Assembly (NCBI GenBank): GCA_026545225.1
Contig: CM048845.1
Span: 86,517,033-86,581,032 of the forward strand
Source of the DNA: Cornus controversa
Lineage: Eukaryota > Streptophyta > Magnoliopsida > Cornales > Cornaceae
DNA: 64,000 bases
Direction of reading: 5' to 3'
This document shows, in pieces, positions 1 through 19,064 of this stretch (positions within the stretch are counted from its first letter, which is position 1; each line of letters begins with the position of its first letter). The notes under the pieces were generated by a model. It saw only the letters and a list, made by a program, of their open reading frames with translations. It was not told the origin of the DNA and did not search any database. The position numbers were made by a program, and so were the translations under genes.

Positions 1-95
1 ACGGGCAATAAGTTTCTTATGCAGTAAGAAAAAACACCATCGAAGTATAAGAAAGATTTAACAAATATACAGACAAAAAAGATAATATATAAGAC

Positions 96-6329
<6,234 letters not shown>

Positions 6330-6470
6330 GTCACTGATTCTATCTATAAACCCAAACTCATAAAATACACACTGAATCTACGAGAGAGTTTGAGAGAGAG
6401 ATAGAGAGAGAGAGAGAGTGTGTGCGCTTTAGAGAGCAGAGAAATAACTGGGGATCCGTCGACGCTTGCT
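6330..6470 (-). promoter_or_regulatory. PRP8 5' leader / proximal promoter with GA repeat
   Basis: Immediately upstream of the PRP8 ATG, a purine/pyrimidine tract with repeated GA dinucleotides lies at about 6382-6420. Such CT-rich leaders (as read on the coding strand) are common in plant housekeeping genes. No TATA box can be placed securely. The transcription start is not determinable from sequence alone. Confidence 0.45.
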
Positions 6471-8700
6471 TTTAAGTAGTAATCCGTATATGTTTCGACT
6501 CTTGGGGTTAAGGCGGTAATAGATTTGGGCTTTGGACCGGAGAGAATGCTTTTTGAGTCCTGCATGGCGGTGAATCAATTGGGTTGGGTCATTAGGTGCT
6601 ATAAGGGGACTTCGGAGCCCAGACTGAGTTGGATAAAAATGTCAATAATAAACTGTAAACTGTAATATTCATATTAGCACTGCAACCAAAGAGAGATCAA
6701 ACCAATTTTAACAGTCTGTAAATAAAAAAAATAGAAAATTGTCAGCTAAATAAATTTCTAAACTACTTTATGTTTTTAAATAATGAGTCTCGTAATAATG
6801 AATAATGAACCACTAACTCTTGTAGGTTCCAAGCAAAACCCCTTAAAAATTGGGAATTTGTCTCCCAAGATTCAATAAGCCACTTGTGTGATAATTCCTA
6901 CTCCAAGTTGGATTTTCCTAATATTCATATTGGCACTGGCCTGACTCCTGGAACCAACGCTACGAGCCTCTTCAAATTAAGTTTAGATCAAACTTGGTAT
7001 TAGTTTAGTTCAAACTCTGAAGTTTATTCGGTGTTTTCAAACGCAATAAAAGAACGTTTGGACTCCAATTCAACTCTGAAGCAAAGTTCATTTTTCTTAC
7101 CATGACATTTATTCAATATTCTTTTTCTCTCAAAACAAAAACGATTATAAGGCTTTTGAACATCATAAAAACCAATTTTTTGGCCAAAACTAATTAACTT
7201 TTAACTAATCAGCTTAAAAAATATATTTTTTTTTTGGGTAAAAATTAAATTTGAATATGTCACTGACAATTATCAAAAAATTGAGAAATGGCCTGCTAAT
7301 TAAAATGGGAATAAAATCTCTACATTTCATGAAAATTATGAGTCCACTGGAATACTAATTCCCCATAAACAACTTAGCCTTTTTTTTTTAATAATAAGTA
7401 ATACCATCAAGAAAGTCCTCTCATAACAAGAATCTCGACCTCTTCCTTTTTAACCATTGAATTGAAACAATTTTTTGAGATATGTGAAAAATGAAATGAA
7501 TCATTTCACAAGTCTTTCAATCCAGTAGTTAAATAGTCTGAAATTTCCAGACAGACCCTAAATCAGAGCTCACGGTGAAGGTGGTCTCATCATAGCTTTC
7601 TCCTATCCAAATATTTTGAGTTTAATTGCCATGTTCGCAGTACATCAGTAGCTTTTATTCTGTTGTTTTGTAAAACAAGCAGCAATATATCTCCAAAGCA
7701 TTATGACTTCGAATTACAGAAGTAGCACACAAAAGAAATTACAAATTCTTCCTGATAGATTTCTATTGAAAAGATTAAAACACAACAATGCACAGCAGAT
7801 ACAAATCTTGTACAGACTAAAAGCTTGGAACCTAGCTTGTTCAATGAGCCACAGTAACACTAGGCAATCAAGTTCGGCATTTAGAACACATTCTCATCTC
7901 ATATTTAGTGAAATTTCTGCACAACCCTGAACTCCTGACTTTAGGAATAATCACCAAGTTATATACACCCAACAAACAGGTCAGAAGGAGGGTTTGCTGG
8001 TGATGGCAACTCCACCGTCGAGCGTTCATAAAAGCTCCTTTTGTAGCAGCTACTACCACATACCCTACGAAGAGAAATTGAAAGTAAATCTCAAAAGAAG
8101 TAGCAATGGCACCGTACATATAAATCATTAAATCCGTTTCATAAAGAATGTCATTTATATTCCATGATGGACAGAAAGAACATGACCAAGGAAAGAGTGC
8201 TTAGTATCGTAGCAAACCGAGAGGGTTTTAAAGAAGCTATACTGACTATTAATACATATTTGGTTCACTCAAAGTTTAATATGATAGCATATTGAATTGC
8301 TCTTTACAAACAGAAATATCAAAATATTTCCTTTTTTCTTTCCTGGTAAACAGAAATATCAAGATACAATCAGGAATGTGAAGACTTTGCATGTAAAAGA
8401 AACTGATAGATATATATTGCATCGTAAGTATAACAGAATAATTAATTTACCTTACCATGACCATCAAATCTCTTTAGATAAGAATACCATTGGTGTTTCA
8501 AGGAAAATCTATGATATACATGTTCCGATTATCTGACATTTTAATCAGGGATGAAAATATTATAAAATTAATAGTTTGAATCCATTTATCCTCAAATGGT
8601 AGGTAATAACATGATGCTATTTATGCAACATGACTTTATGGCTTCCACAATGTTAAGATGTATCTAATTTTGTAATAGTAATGATAATTTAAAATAATTA
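6471..8700. other. Intergenic region between PRP8 and APT
   Basis: AT-rich sequence with no supported gene. The part from about 7600 to 8800 may include the 3' UTR of the minus-strand APT gene. Short ORFs at 7703-7930 and 7868-8128 overlap on opposite strands and have no recognisable domain. No clear transposon ends were found. Confidence 0.5.
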
Positions 8701-8803
8701 AGAAAAATAAAGGAGCTCAACTGTGCAAGTAAATAGAGATTCTTGAATAACTAATTCATTTAACATTATGAGAAGAATTAAAAAATACCATCACAACAAT
8801 AGA

Positions 8804-11452
8804 CTATTGGCGAGGCTCCACAAGGACATATAGTGGCTTCCCATTCAGCATGCACTCTCTCTGCAAAAGATGCAATTATGGATTCATACTAAAACAATAC
8901 AATTGTGCCAGAGTCAGTTCAGAAGGATGATCGGAAAATGACAATCACAAAACTCAACTTAATGGGAAAAGGATTTAGAGGTGTTTAAAAAAGAGCAAAA
9001 CAAATTAACAACATTAGAGATCATGTGCGTCAACATGCAACACCATCATCAAGATGAGGTTTCATCGCTATATAGTATCATAAACACCATAAACACTAAG
9101 AACATACCAAAATCATATAAATAGAAATTTCCTGGAAGCAGCTTAAACTAGATTGGAAGATGTGATGAACAAGCAAAAATCATACAAATAGAAATTTACG
9201 AAGCATTACCTTGACCTCTGGCAACCCAACAACACATGCGCACTCAACTACTTCAGCCCCAACACGTTCTAGTTAACAAAATTTTCAAGCATGATATCTC
9301 TGTTAGTGAGCTAAGGAACCAGTCAAAGTACAAATGCTTAATGAACTCATAAAGGAAAATCATAATGAATCACAAGAGCTTACCTAAAAGCCTTATGGCT
9401 GCAGATAGGGTCCCACCTGTAGCCACTATATCATCAATGACCAACACACGTTCCCCAGGTTGAACAGCAGCAGTATGCATCTCTAGACAATCAGTACCGT
9501 ATTCAAGCACATATGCTTCGGAGATGACTTCTCCTAGGCATAAAAAATTTAGAAGTTTTAATTTTAAACATATCAGGAAATATTCAATCATAAGAGGCAA
9601 GAACTAATGATGATAACTAAGTTACTACCCATTACAGTGAAATAGAGTGGTTCAATTAAGATAAAGCAAAGAGAAAAAGATGGAACCGGTTCTTAAGAAA
9701 TATGCCGCCAAAAGTACAATCCTTTATACATACTAAGGCTTGTTTGGGCATCACATAGAAGCTGAAACCGAGCAGAAATACTAAGACAGCGGTATTTAAT
9801 GAACTAATTTTATTGCCTTGCCCTCGCATAAAAATTCCTTCTCTTAGAATAGTTATTCAATCAATTCCAATAGAGACTCAGATATTTTTCCACAAATTTA
9901 TAAAATCAGTGGTTAAGTTGCCAAGCTCGCAGAGACAATAATACTTGTTTTATATCTCAATAAACACCAAATTAATGTCTAAAAGCATACCTGGTAATTT
10001 TTTTGGTTTACGTAGTGGAACAAATTTAGCGCCAATGGCCAACGCAATCGAAGGACCAAACATAAATCCTCTAGCTTCAACTCCTAGAATATGATTTGAT
10101 ACAGTGAGCAAGCATCAAACAACATGCATAAGTTCCAGTTTTTAACACTGTATTCTTTGACAACTACTAATATTATATTAGAAGGTAAAGTCAACAACTA
10201 AAAGAGTGTTTATGAGTTAGACAAACCAATTAGGCAACCAGAAATACTTAAAGCAGAAAACTTGTATTTCTTCTAAATAGTTCCATAAGAAAATACATCA
10301 TCAAACAGTCTTTATTTCATAAATTTCTGAACAACTTTTGATCCTGATCCAAACTTCTCCATAATGTCAATCAGGGCATAGTTCTGGATCCCCTTTTCTA
10401 AATATCAGAATTATTCTCTCTCATTTTCCTGAATTTCTAACTCTTTCAAATATATATTTTCCATTCCTTTAGTTAATTTCACGTAACGGTAAGATGGTTG
10501 AGCTTTACAACATTTTCTTCTTTAAGGAGCCAAAAAAAGCTGAAATTTTCTCATCAGAAGTCATTTATCAGTTTGATTTGAACACAGTTTCCAACTCTAA
10601 AGCTGTGATGTAGCTCAGATTTCTTTTGCAGTCCGCTTCTAGTCACTGTAGGAATGAAAATAGTTTTTTCCCCATCCAGTGGCTAGTTTTGGTTAAACTT
10701 TGGCAGTGACTTTACCACAACAAAGATGCATCTTTTACATATGAAGGATTAAGTAAAAATGATGAAGCCTCAGAGAAACTCTATCTAGTGAAAAAAAAAA
10801 ATCTTTTTCACCAAAAACTTTTGATGGAACAAGTTTTGGCCAAAACAGAAGGCGCTTCATTTTGAAAATAATAAAAATGTATACAGCCAAGTAGTTCAAG
10901 AAATTTATTCTTCCAATCCAAATTGAAACAGATAAAACGAACAAAGAAGGAAAACAGAGCCCAATTGCTACCCAATGAAGATGAAGTACGGACAATAAGA
11001 AAATTCCATGATACTCACTTGTCAAATATTTCCAGAGTTCTATTTCTCTGTGAAGATATAATACAAACACCAAGGAAGAGCAGTGGAATAAAAAATTAAA
11101 AAGTTGGTGAGTGTTAGAGAGAGAAATATACCAGCAACAACAGAGATACACATGTCTCTGTAACGATCGACGAAGATGTCAACAGTGTTCTTGAACGCCT
11201 TGTGATCCAATAACAGAGTGGTTATGTCTTGAAACATTATTCCTAAGCCAGACCCAGAAACAGATACAAAGTATATAAGCTGTTCGATGAAAGTCCTCAT
11301 ATATATAGATATACACACACACGCACACAATACAAAGTATGTATGTATAACAAAAGAGTACCTGGTTTTGGGAAGTGAGGGACGACCCTAATGGATTCTG
11401 ATATGGCCTTCAATCTTGGGTCTTCCTGTAACCCATTGTCTCCTGAAAACAT
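8804..11452 (-). CDS. APT: Adenine phosphoribosyltransferase, APT4/APT5-like
   Basis: The enzyme converts adenine and PRPP to AMP and pyrophosphate (purine salvage); plant APTs also take cytokinin bases. Six exons on the minus strand: 11452-11362, 11242-11132, 10083-9991, 9533-9384, 9268-9210 and 8860-8804. All have GT-AG junctions and phases agree, giving 186 residues plus a TAG stop. Visible landmarks in order are [60 protein letters not shown], the PRPP-binding loop [17 protein letters not shown] with its acidic pair, [18 protein letters not shown], and the tail [12 protein letters not shown]. The opening MFSGDNGLQ and this tail resemble the Arabidopsis APT4/APT5 branch rather than APT1. 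Length is usual for the family and no chloroplast transit peptide is visible, so the protein is probably cytosolic. Nothing looks broken. The C terminus ends slightly earlier than I recall for Arabidopsis APT5. Confidence 0.95.
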
Positions 11453-11640
11453 CTCTCTCCTCTTCAGTGACCCACTATGTCTTCCTTCTCAAACTAATCA
11501 CCAACTTCTCACTCAGCTTTCTCTCTCTAAGCAAGAAGAGAGAGAGAGTGACTGATTGCGTTTATCTTTGTTGGCCAAAGCATCACTGAAGAAGATCCAG
11601 TTGCTTGGTGCTGAAATTATATACAATGCTCGAATTTGAA
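11453..11640 (-). promoter_or_regulatory. APT 5' leader / proximal promoter
   Basis: The sequence upstream of the APT ATG is CT/GA-rich, with an agag-type run near 11537-11551. The motif GGAGAG directly precedes the start codon. On the coding strand, a TATA-like TATATAA lies near 11615-11622. The promoter assignment is positional and weak. Confidence 0.4.
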
Positions 11641-12216
11641 CACCACACAATGGTCAAACTCAGACCATGGTGAGGACTGAAGGCCATTGCATGTCATATT
11701 AAAAGCTGATACAGCGTAATATTTTTATATCATTTTTTTGTATGAATGTCAAATTAATCATGGTAGGGGCCTGCTTGCATATTGAAGGGTAAGGATTCGT
11801 GTATATTAGTCATCTTCGTGTCATTTCGTAAAAAAGAATATACGATATGGATCGGGCAAGTTGTTTAATAAATGAGTGGTGTAATACCGTACAACTCTTT
11901 TGGTTTCGTTTGATTGAAGAATTTGAAAGAATAAGACGAGTAAAGATGGAAGATGACAGGTTATATTGTGTTTTCACATTACTAAGAGAAAAGGAATGAT
12001 AAGGTGAGAAAGTTTAGAAAGGAAATCATAATGTTTAAACAGTACTTTCATAATTTTGAAACTTATCTTAATTATTAAAAAAAAAATTTGTTATTCCATT
12101 CATATTCTATAAATATAAAATGATATGATAATAATTTGGTCTTTATCCTTTCTCTCCTATTTCTTATCCAAACAAAAATATTAGTTTAGTAAAGTCAAAC
12201 TTTGGCTCTCTAAAAA

Positions 12217-12720
12217 CTAAAGAAACGAGAAAAAAAAAAGGGGGGCAGAATTTCTGCAAAGGGAAGTGGCCTCCATCCTATTGCAAGCCTCTACAATGAG
12301 AAATTCTTCTCCGTCCATTTTGGTGAGAATGAGTGTGCCATCGAATAAAACTTTCTTGAAAATAAAAGGGCCCTTGTAATTGGGAGCGAACTTGTCTTTC
12401 GCTTCTTGATATACTAGAATCTTATTTAGGACAAGGTTGCTGCATTGCGCTCCAACATTTGAGTGATCGTCGACTAGCAACTTCTGTGCACAAATATAAA
12501 TTTATTCTCGTATCTTGTCCGGCCTCACAACCTTTTGTGGTTTGGTAAAACGGAATTGGACAGAGAAAATAGATTGCTCGACTAGAACAACGGCCAACAA
12601 CCTACCATCCCTTCTAGCCCTACCTAATTCGCTGGGAAAGGGAATTTGATGAGGCAACCAGATGGTTCGTCGAGTCAGAAAATGCTATAATTCGATTGTG
12701 GTTGGACACTTGGAATTTTG
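12217..12720 (-). pseudogene. Ty3/gypsy polyprotein C-terminal relic
   Basis: The minus-strand reading contains EAKDKFAPNYKGPFIFKKV followed by LFDGTLILTKMDGEEF. This corresponds to the post-integrase tail of plant gypsy polyproteins (family pattern: EAKGKFAPNWxGPY...GGALxLxxMDG). The flank towards 12720 reads as degraded pol with stops. No LTRs were recognised nearby, so this is an isolated fragment. Confidence 0.65.
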
Positions 12721-13486
12721 ATCGCTTTAACGCAAGACATAAAAGGAGACCTACACAATTAATCTAGTGCTTTACTATAATATCATACAAATTTAAATAA
12801 ACTAACTATTGTAAAATTTTTGATCAATTTGAATTGACCTAACATGATTATAACCCAATTCATTAAAACATGTTAAACGACTTATGTTTTCAAATTCATC
12901 ATGACTAATTTAATAGGATCAATTGAGATGATGTGACAAAAATACAATTAAGATCAACACAAATTCACTGATTTTATATTCAATTCAAGTCGTCTTCATA
13001 AATTGTGACCTCTTAAAAAAAAAAAAAAACTGAAAGGTTTTCAAAATTCAGACGTTGAGTGTTAAATAATACTCGGTAGTATTAGAAGTTAAGATAATAT
13101 CTGAGTTTTTTTTTTGCCATACACGTGTACAATGGATAATATTACCTTATTATCTACTATCTAGCTAGTTTAAAAGATCTAAGTTAATTAGTGTGGCAAT
13201 GACTGCAATCTTGACAATGACTGTAATCTTAATAACCACCACCCATGTGAGATAAATTACCAAAATAATCATTTGAGTGTAGATATAGCAATAAAAAATG
13301 CCAACCGTAGTCATGATTGTGACTAGGGTAACTTTCATTTACAAATGAGGTGGGTCTCTCTCACTCCTTATCTGTTGAATAAGACGACTAACTCAATTGC
13401 GACCAATATGTCAATTATTGTATTTCTTCAAGTTCTTGGTTGAGAGTTTAGCTTTTGTTAACAATAAAAGTAAGTGGATATGTGAG

Positions 13487-13487
<1 letters not shown>

Positions 13488-13530
<43 letters not shown>
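13488..13530. repeat. (AT)n microsatellite
   Basis: An uninterrupted alternating AT tract of about 43 bp. Confidence 0.95.
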
Positions 13531-13533
<3 letters not shown>

Positions 13534-14439
13534 AAATGAAACATATCTCTGTAAGAGATTGTGAGTTTAAGTGCGTGTATGAGTGAAACCAATTCAAATT
13601 GAATAATTAATTTCATTCTTAATTTTAAACTAACTTCTTATATATATATATATACTACTGGATAAATATCAATATGATTTCTACTTTTATATGCATTTTG
13701 AATTTACAAAGGAATGTAAATTCATTTATTCTCTAAAATGATGTATTATATAAAAGGTGTACTTATCTTTAAAATTCAGAAGCCTATTCTCTAAATGGAC
13801 GGATACCAGCTATAAAGCTAGTGCATCAATGTACAAAATTCAACGAGAGAATAAAAAAAATGTACAAATTTCAAATATCTATTGCATCATCAAGATTTAA
13901 CTTTTCATATAGGCCATGGCACGAAGACGAGGTGAGGCTAATTTAGTAATTTGAAACGAACTAGTGGCAAGAGCAGGGATTGGGTGGTCCCCGTGGAGTC
14001 CTATACGCTATGCGCGATAACGTGGCAGTGTCGGATCATACTAATTTGCTGAATCTTAAATCTTGATTAGAGGATTTTTCATGGGGCCCATTGACTGAAT
14101 GGTCTGTTATTCCTAATGTTTCTTTGATTCCGTAAAAAAAGATCACTTAAATCTACGTACAGTAGTGTTGGTACGCACATGATACACTATAAATGCTAGT
14201 ATCTGTTCTGATCAAGAGCATGACGTGGATGTGCACACATGACACATCCACTTGTAATGCCGTTGAAGTTTTGTTAATATACACTTATCTTTTTATTTAT
14301 TTGTAATACTATATTGATTTTTTCGGTCAAGAGTTATCAAAAGAATGTCGTTATTAATTTTTGTATAATTACATTTCTATCATTCTAACATCACACAAAT
14401 TAATAATTCTTGTATACACGTTAACCATTAAGTTAGTGA

Positions 14440-15340
14440 GAACACTTAGTTTTTGAAAAGATGATATCCAACTTTAAAAATTAGGATTTCAAAAGTGATT
14501 TTTCAAAATTTTTAAAGTTGGATCGGTCCATGTATTCTCAGGATCTCAAAATTAGGATTTTGGACTCAATGAACCGATCCAGACATTCTCACAAGCGATC
14601 CATCTAAGTCAAGGTCACTTAGACCGATCCATGAATTCTCCAAATCCGACCATGTATGCTGACACTTGCTTATTTGATAAGTATATAACCTCTTGTTTTG
14701 ACTTGGATTGATCTCTAAACTTAATTTTTTTAAACATTTTGATATGTTTCTAATTGGATTTGAACTTGTTTTTCAAAAAAATTCAGGACTTTATCATCTA
14801 TATAAACACTCTTATATTTTCTCTTTAAATATGTTTTCACAAAAACATTATATGTAGAGAGAGAATGCTTTGAGTTATTTTTAGGTCAGAAAATTATTTT
14901 TTTTATTTATATTTTAAGAGCACACATATATACACATTGAATGATTAGGGTTGTGTCTCTTTCTCCGCTTGATCAATTATTCAAAAACTGCTTCAGAGAT
15001 TGCTTATTGATCAAGTCACTGGTTTCGATTTGTTTTCTACTCAAGTATTCGTTGGTGAGAAAAGAGAAGAAGATCGCACTACGAAAGTGACAGAATACTT
15101 GCAGAGTGTTCGTGTTCTTCCAATTACCCTTGTGTAAGGATTGTGACGTTATCTAAACATTTGCAGTAATTGAACGTGGAGTCGCAAGAGTAAGTTTGAG
15201 GTGTTTCGCATCAAATTCTTGGCAGAATGGAGTGAGTGTGAGTGTGAGTGTGAGTTTGAGACAAAGTTTGTTGTACTTTATTTCGAGATAGTAAATTTGT
15301 TTCTTCGAGGTAATGACCTCACCCCTTGTTTTTTTTTTTG
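14440..15340 (+). mobile_element. Probable solo LTR or LTR fragment
   Basis: The segment has LTR-like organisation. It carries repeated GATCGGTCCATG/ACCGATCC motifs (14520-14640), then a TATA-like tatataaaca near 14800, then a transcribed-region-like stretch (14950-15300) without ORFs. That stretch includes GAGTG-type pentamer repeats at 15230-15256. I cannot find a second copy in the window or a target duplication, so boundaries are approximate. Confidence 0.35.
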
Positions 15341-15682
15341 TGTTTCGGGTTTTTCACGTATATTGGGTGTTATTTATGCACTTTACTTTATTTACTTACT
15401 TTATGTGTTAGGTTAATTTAAATTAAACTTAAAATCAAATTAATTTAAAAAATTAAGCAAACGAGCAATTAAATCTAATCACTCCCTCTAAGTTTTAAAT
15501 AAGCTTTCGCAACCACTTCCGTACTACGCTACTCATAATTTCATCTCATTATTAAGATTTTAATTGATTTAATTTTTTCTTTAAAAAATATTTTTGTTAT
15601 TTTTTTATTAAAATTATGAGTAGGTAATAGTTTTTGCGTGAAGGGGTGGACACTTAAACATAAGAGAGTAATTATTAAACTA

Positions 15683-16904
15683 CTCTCTCTATCCTAAAAT
15701 TGTTGTTAATCTGAAATTCTAACTTTGATGTATTGTTCTTTTAAATTTTCAAAACTATCCGTCCCTTAAAATAAGTTAGTTGGAATAAAATTTCAAAAGT
15801 TGAGGATATTTTGAAAAGTACATAATCTTTTTAGGGAAAATTAGGTTTTATTGACCAAAATTGAAAAAAAAAATATTTTATAGTGACCTTAAACTCAATA
15901 AAAGATAAATGGTGACAAAACTTAAAAAATAATTATGAATAAGTGGCCATTTAAATTTAATGTCCAGAATACCGTTTATCTATCTAGAGATTCCCAATCT
16001 ATTCTTCATCTCTCCAATTTCACACCGAACTATCAAAAGTTTCAAAAAAAAAAATTAAAGTAGAATAGTTTTACATGAGTGAGAGTTCCAAACTTTATTT
16101 ATGAATTTTCGTTCATTTTCGTTGTATATATGTTTGTATCTGTTTGTTAATTAATTAAAAAGTTTCGTATTGTGTTGAAGTTCTATTTGACTACTGAGAA
16201 ATAAGTTAGGAGTAGAACAAACTTCGACATTGTGAATTTAGACCTGCGTAGGACATCTGAGAAAACAAAACAAGTGATAATTGAATTGTTATATGGAAAT
16301 CAAAACAATAGGAAAAGGAAAAGATATAGAACTTGATATTTCTTTATGTAGGATCGGCTTCTGTAAACAAATTGGTTGTTAACCTCTACTGGGCATATAG
16401 GTACCCTCACAAAAGATTGAAGCATATCAGTTTTGCATTATCACATTATCAAAATGGATTAGTCAATGTGTATTTAAAAAAAATTGTGCTTGCTAGCTAA
16501 TTAACTTGATTATCAAATAAATTCACTTGTCACCATTCTTTTGAAGCTTTTGATATTTGGACTTGATTATCAAATAAATTCACTTGTCACCATTCTTTTG
16601 AAGCTTTTGATATTTGGGAGTGAGGTTGGAGAAGATGAAGAAAGGATTGAAAATCTCTAGATAGAATGAAGAGTATTTTAGACATTAATGTTAAATGGTC
16701 ATTTATTACCAATTATTTTTCAAGTTTGGTTACTATTTTACCATTTATTGAGTTTAAGGTCAATATAAAGCAAATTTTTTTTTTTTTTAATTTTGGACAC
16801 CAAAATATAATTTTTCCATCTTTTTACTCTAACTTTTCAAATAGGACAATAATTTTGAAAAAAAAAAAATGGAAAGTGGAATGAGAATTTTGAAATGGAG
16901 GGAG
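15683..16904. mobile_element. Stowaway/mariner-like candidate element
   Basis: The left end CTCTCTCTATCCTAAAATT and the reverse complement of the right end CTCCCTCCATTTCAAAATT match at about 14 of 19 positions. Both ends abut TA dinucleotides (15681-15682 and 16905-16906), as expected for Tc1/mariner insertion. The CTCCCTCC-type terminus is typical of plant Stowaway elements. The 1.2-kb interior has no transposase and contains a 57-bp tandem duplication. It may instead be two separate degenerate MITE ends. Confidence 0.4.
16504..16617. repeat. 57-bp exact tandem duplication
   Basis: Two adjacent 57-bp units (16504-16560 and 16561-16617), each beginning ACTTGATTATCAAATAAA, appear identical. 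This suggests recent slippage or duplication in non-coding DNA. Confidence 0.95.
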
Positions 16905-17018
16905 TATTAAATATAAATTGCATGTATAGATATTTATAGATGGTAATTGAAAGAAATGATTATCATGACACATTCGAGCTATCCGATTAGAGTGTGAAAG
17001 AATGGAAAGGAAGAAAGG

Positions 17019-17019
<1 letters not shown>

Positions 17020-17066
<47 letters not shown>
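17020..17066. repeat. (AT)n microsatellite
   Basis: An alternating AT tract of about 47 bp. The ORF read through it is an artefact. Confidence 0.95.
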
Positions 17067-17068
<2 letters not shown>

Positions 17069-19064
17069 TGATTTGGTAGAAATGAAAGAGGAGGAAGAGA
17101 GGAAGGAAATCTAAAACTATTCAAAATTCTATTTTTTTCTTTCTAAAAGTGGATAAAAGTTAGAAAAATATATTAGTATTTGATAAAAGTGAGAGAAATT
17201 GATCGTCGAATGAATGGCGTATGGCGTATCATACTCGAAACGTATTATATACTTATCTCTTCTTCTTATTTTATTTATTTATTTGTTTTTTGTTTTGTAT
17301 ATTCTACATTCAAACAACAACCATATATCACTCATGATGAAAATATGAAAATGTGTCCTTTTTAGCGTTTTGCTCAACCAAAGTCAGAGAAGCAGGAATA
17401 ACTAGACTTAATTCCTCTTTTTCTTTTGGGTGTTGAAAGAAAAAGATGAAATGGTGGAGCTTTTACCCTTGATAAATCAATCATATAGTATTTATTTTAC
17501 ATGGCCAAAGTTGAATAAATTAAAAGAAATATGGAAAGAGAGGACCCTATTCTTTTATATTTTTAATCATTCAAATCTTTGTAATTATAGATAATTATGA
17601 CAGTTAATTGGCTGACTTCATACATTGAATAAGGTGTATCTTGCAGTAAAAATTAACATTAGTTAAGTGCATGCTTTAAGCTAAATCAAAGTCCCACTAG
17701 TTAACCATATGAGTTAAGGCCAACCTTCAATCATTGATGATGGTTCACTCTATCTATGTGAGGAAGTAGAGGAAGTTTCCTTACAAGATCGACTTATCTG
17801 CCATATGATTAAAGGGCCCACAATAGAACGTACAGGATCACTGTTTACACGCACGCGTGTGTATGTATTGTTAAGCATTATCTCTTGATTATTACATCCT
17901 GTAAAGCTAGGAACCCCACCCCACTCTCATTATATATATCTCCAGTCTTTCATGCTTACAGCTCCACACACACACATATATATATATATACACACACACT
18001 ACATATATATATATCTCCTTATGGGATGTGCTGCAAACTACGGTCATGATCGACCATGTTAATTCTTTTACAACTTCAAATACTCACCGTTCAACTGACA
18101 CTTTATAAAAGATCACCCCAAGATTTTTCTTTTACTACCAAGTCAATGTGGGTGGGGCCTACAATGATTGGCTTGAGTTTAATTTCTAAAGCTAGTGGTA
18201 TCGTACTCTCTCAAAAGAAAAAAATTGAAAAATAAAGCTAGTGCTGCAATTTGGAGTATAGAATATCATGTTGGAGGACAACCCAGGCCTCAGCCCTAGA
18301 AATTAAGTTCCTTACATGCACATATATAGTTTAGTAGAGTATCATATCTGTGTATATATCTAACAACTGAAAAACAACAATATATATCAGCCTCAATGGC
18401 CCAGTTGGCTCCTTCAGGCCACTGACGCTGATATTGCATGTTGTTTTTGAAGCTCGGTATTGCCAATTTGTGAGAATTTTTTTTTTTACTAAAGGTTCTT
18501 ATATATATATTAAAAATTTTGTGGACAAATCAAGATTCTCGACCTGTAATAATCGTGTGTACTGAAGATGACAGAAATCAATCACTGACCAATAGATTTT
18601 ACTTGTTATTGTTGGGTTGATGTCAGTTCTTGTCATTGGATTGTCGTGTTCGGGAGATAATTTTGTTTCCTTGAAGAGATTGTACATAAGAATAGCATTA
18701 ATATAACTGCCAAGCTGCATAAGGGTTATTCAATCTCTTTCTTCATTGGTAACAAAAACTTGACAAATGTTTTGTTTAGATCTTCAAAGATGGCAGACAA
18801 CAAAACAAGCTTTGAGTAGCAAACTTTATCAGTTCGATGGATATTTAGGCTTAAGGCGAGAGATTTGAAGATTTTTTCTCATTCAGTATATAAATTTAAA
18901 TAACACTAATTGGTCTAGAGAAAGGAGAAAATATTGTAATAACAAGTGAAAATAATTTTGAAAAAAATAAGAAAAGAAGTGGGAAAATGTTATTCAGAAA
19001 ATGTACATATATATTGAAAAGAAAAAGAAAAAAGTCCGAGTAACAAATAGTGTTGCAATAAAAT
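17067..19064. other. Non-coding stretch with CA/TA repeats and promoter-like sequence
   Basis: No protein-coding gene is supported. Sequence near 17928-17945 (CATTATATATATCTCC) resembles a TATA box with a pyrimidine-rich start region. It is followed by CA/TA repeats (17963-18013) and, about 430 bp downstream, the hairpin listed at 18369-18449. Confidence 0.4.
18369..18449 (+). ncRNA. Candidate miRNA-like precursor hairpin
   Basis: Arm 18369-18401 pairs with 18417-18449 over roughly 33 positions, with about 27 pairs, around a 15-nt loop (18402-18416). The strongest block pairs 18384-18401 with 18417-18434 (ATATCAGCxTCAxTGGCC type, two mismatches). Size, shape and scattered mismatches resemble a plant MIRNA foldback. 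The arms do not match any conserved plant miRNA I know (miR156-miR408 and others). A TATA-like element lies about 430 bp upstream. Expression and processing are unknown, and a chance or MITE-derived foldback is possible. Confidence 0.35.

Larger units (their letters stand above)
11641..14439. other. Gene-poor AT-rich stretch
   Basis: Apart from the gypsy relic at 12217-12720 and an (AT)n tract at 13488-13530, I see no gene, RNA or element with identifiable ends. A second short AT tract lies near 13640-13652. Confidence 0.5.

Noticed and set aside
7703..8128. Opposed overlapping ORFs downstream of APT
   Set aside because: No codon or domain evidence; the position suits APT 3' UTR or intergenic DNA.
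15201..15416. 71-residue ORF with Cys/Glu repeats
   Set aside because: Arises from GAGTGT repeats inside an LTR-like segment, with no homologous domain.
16824..17069. ORF with an Ile/Tyr dipeptide run
   Set aside because: Produced by the (AT)n microsatellite.
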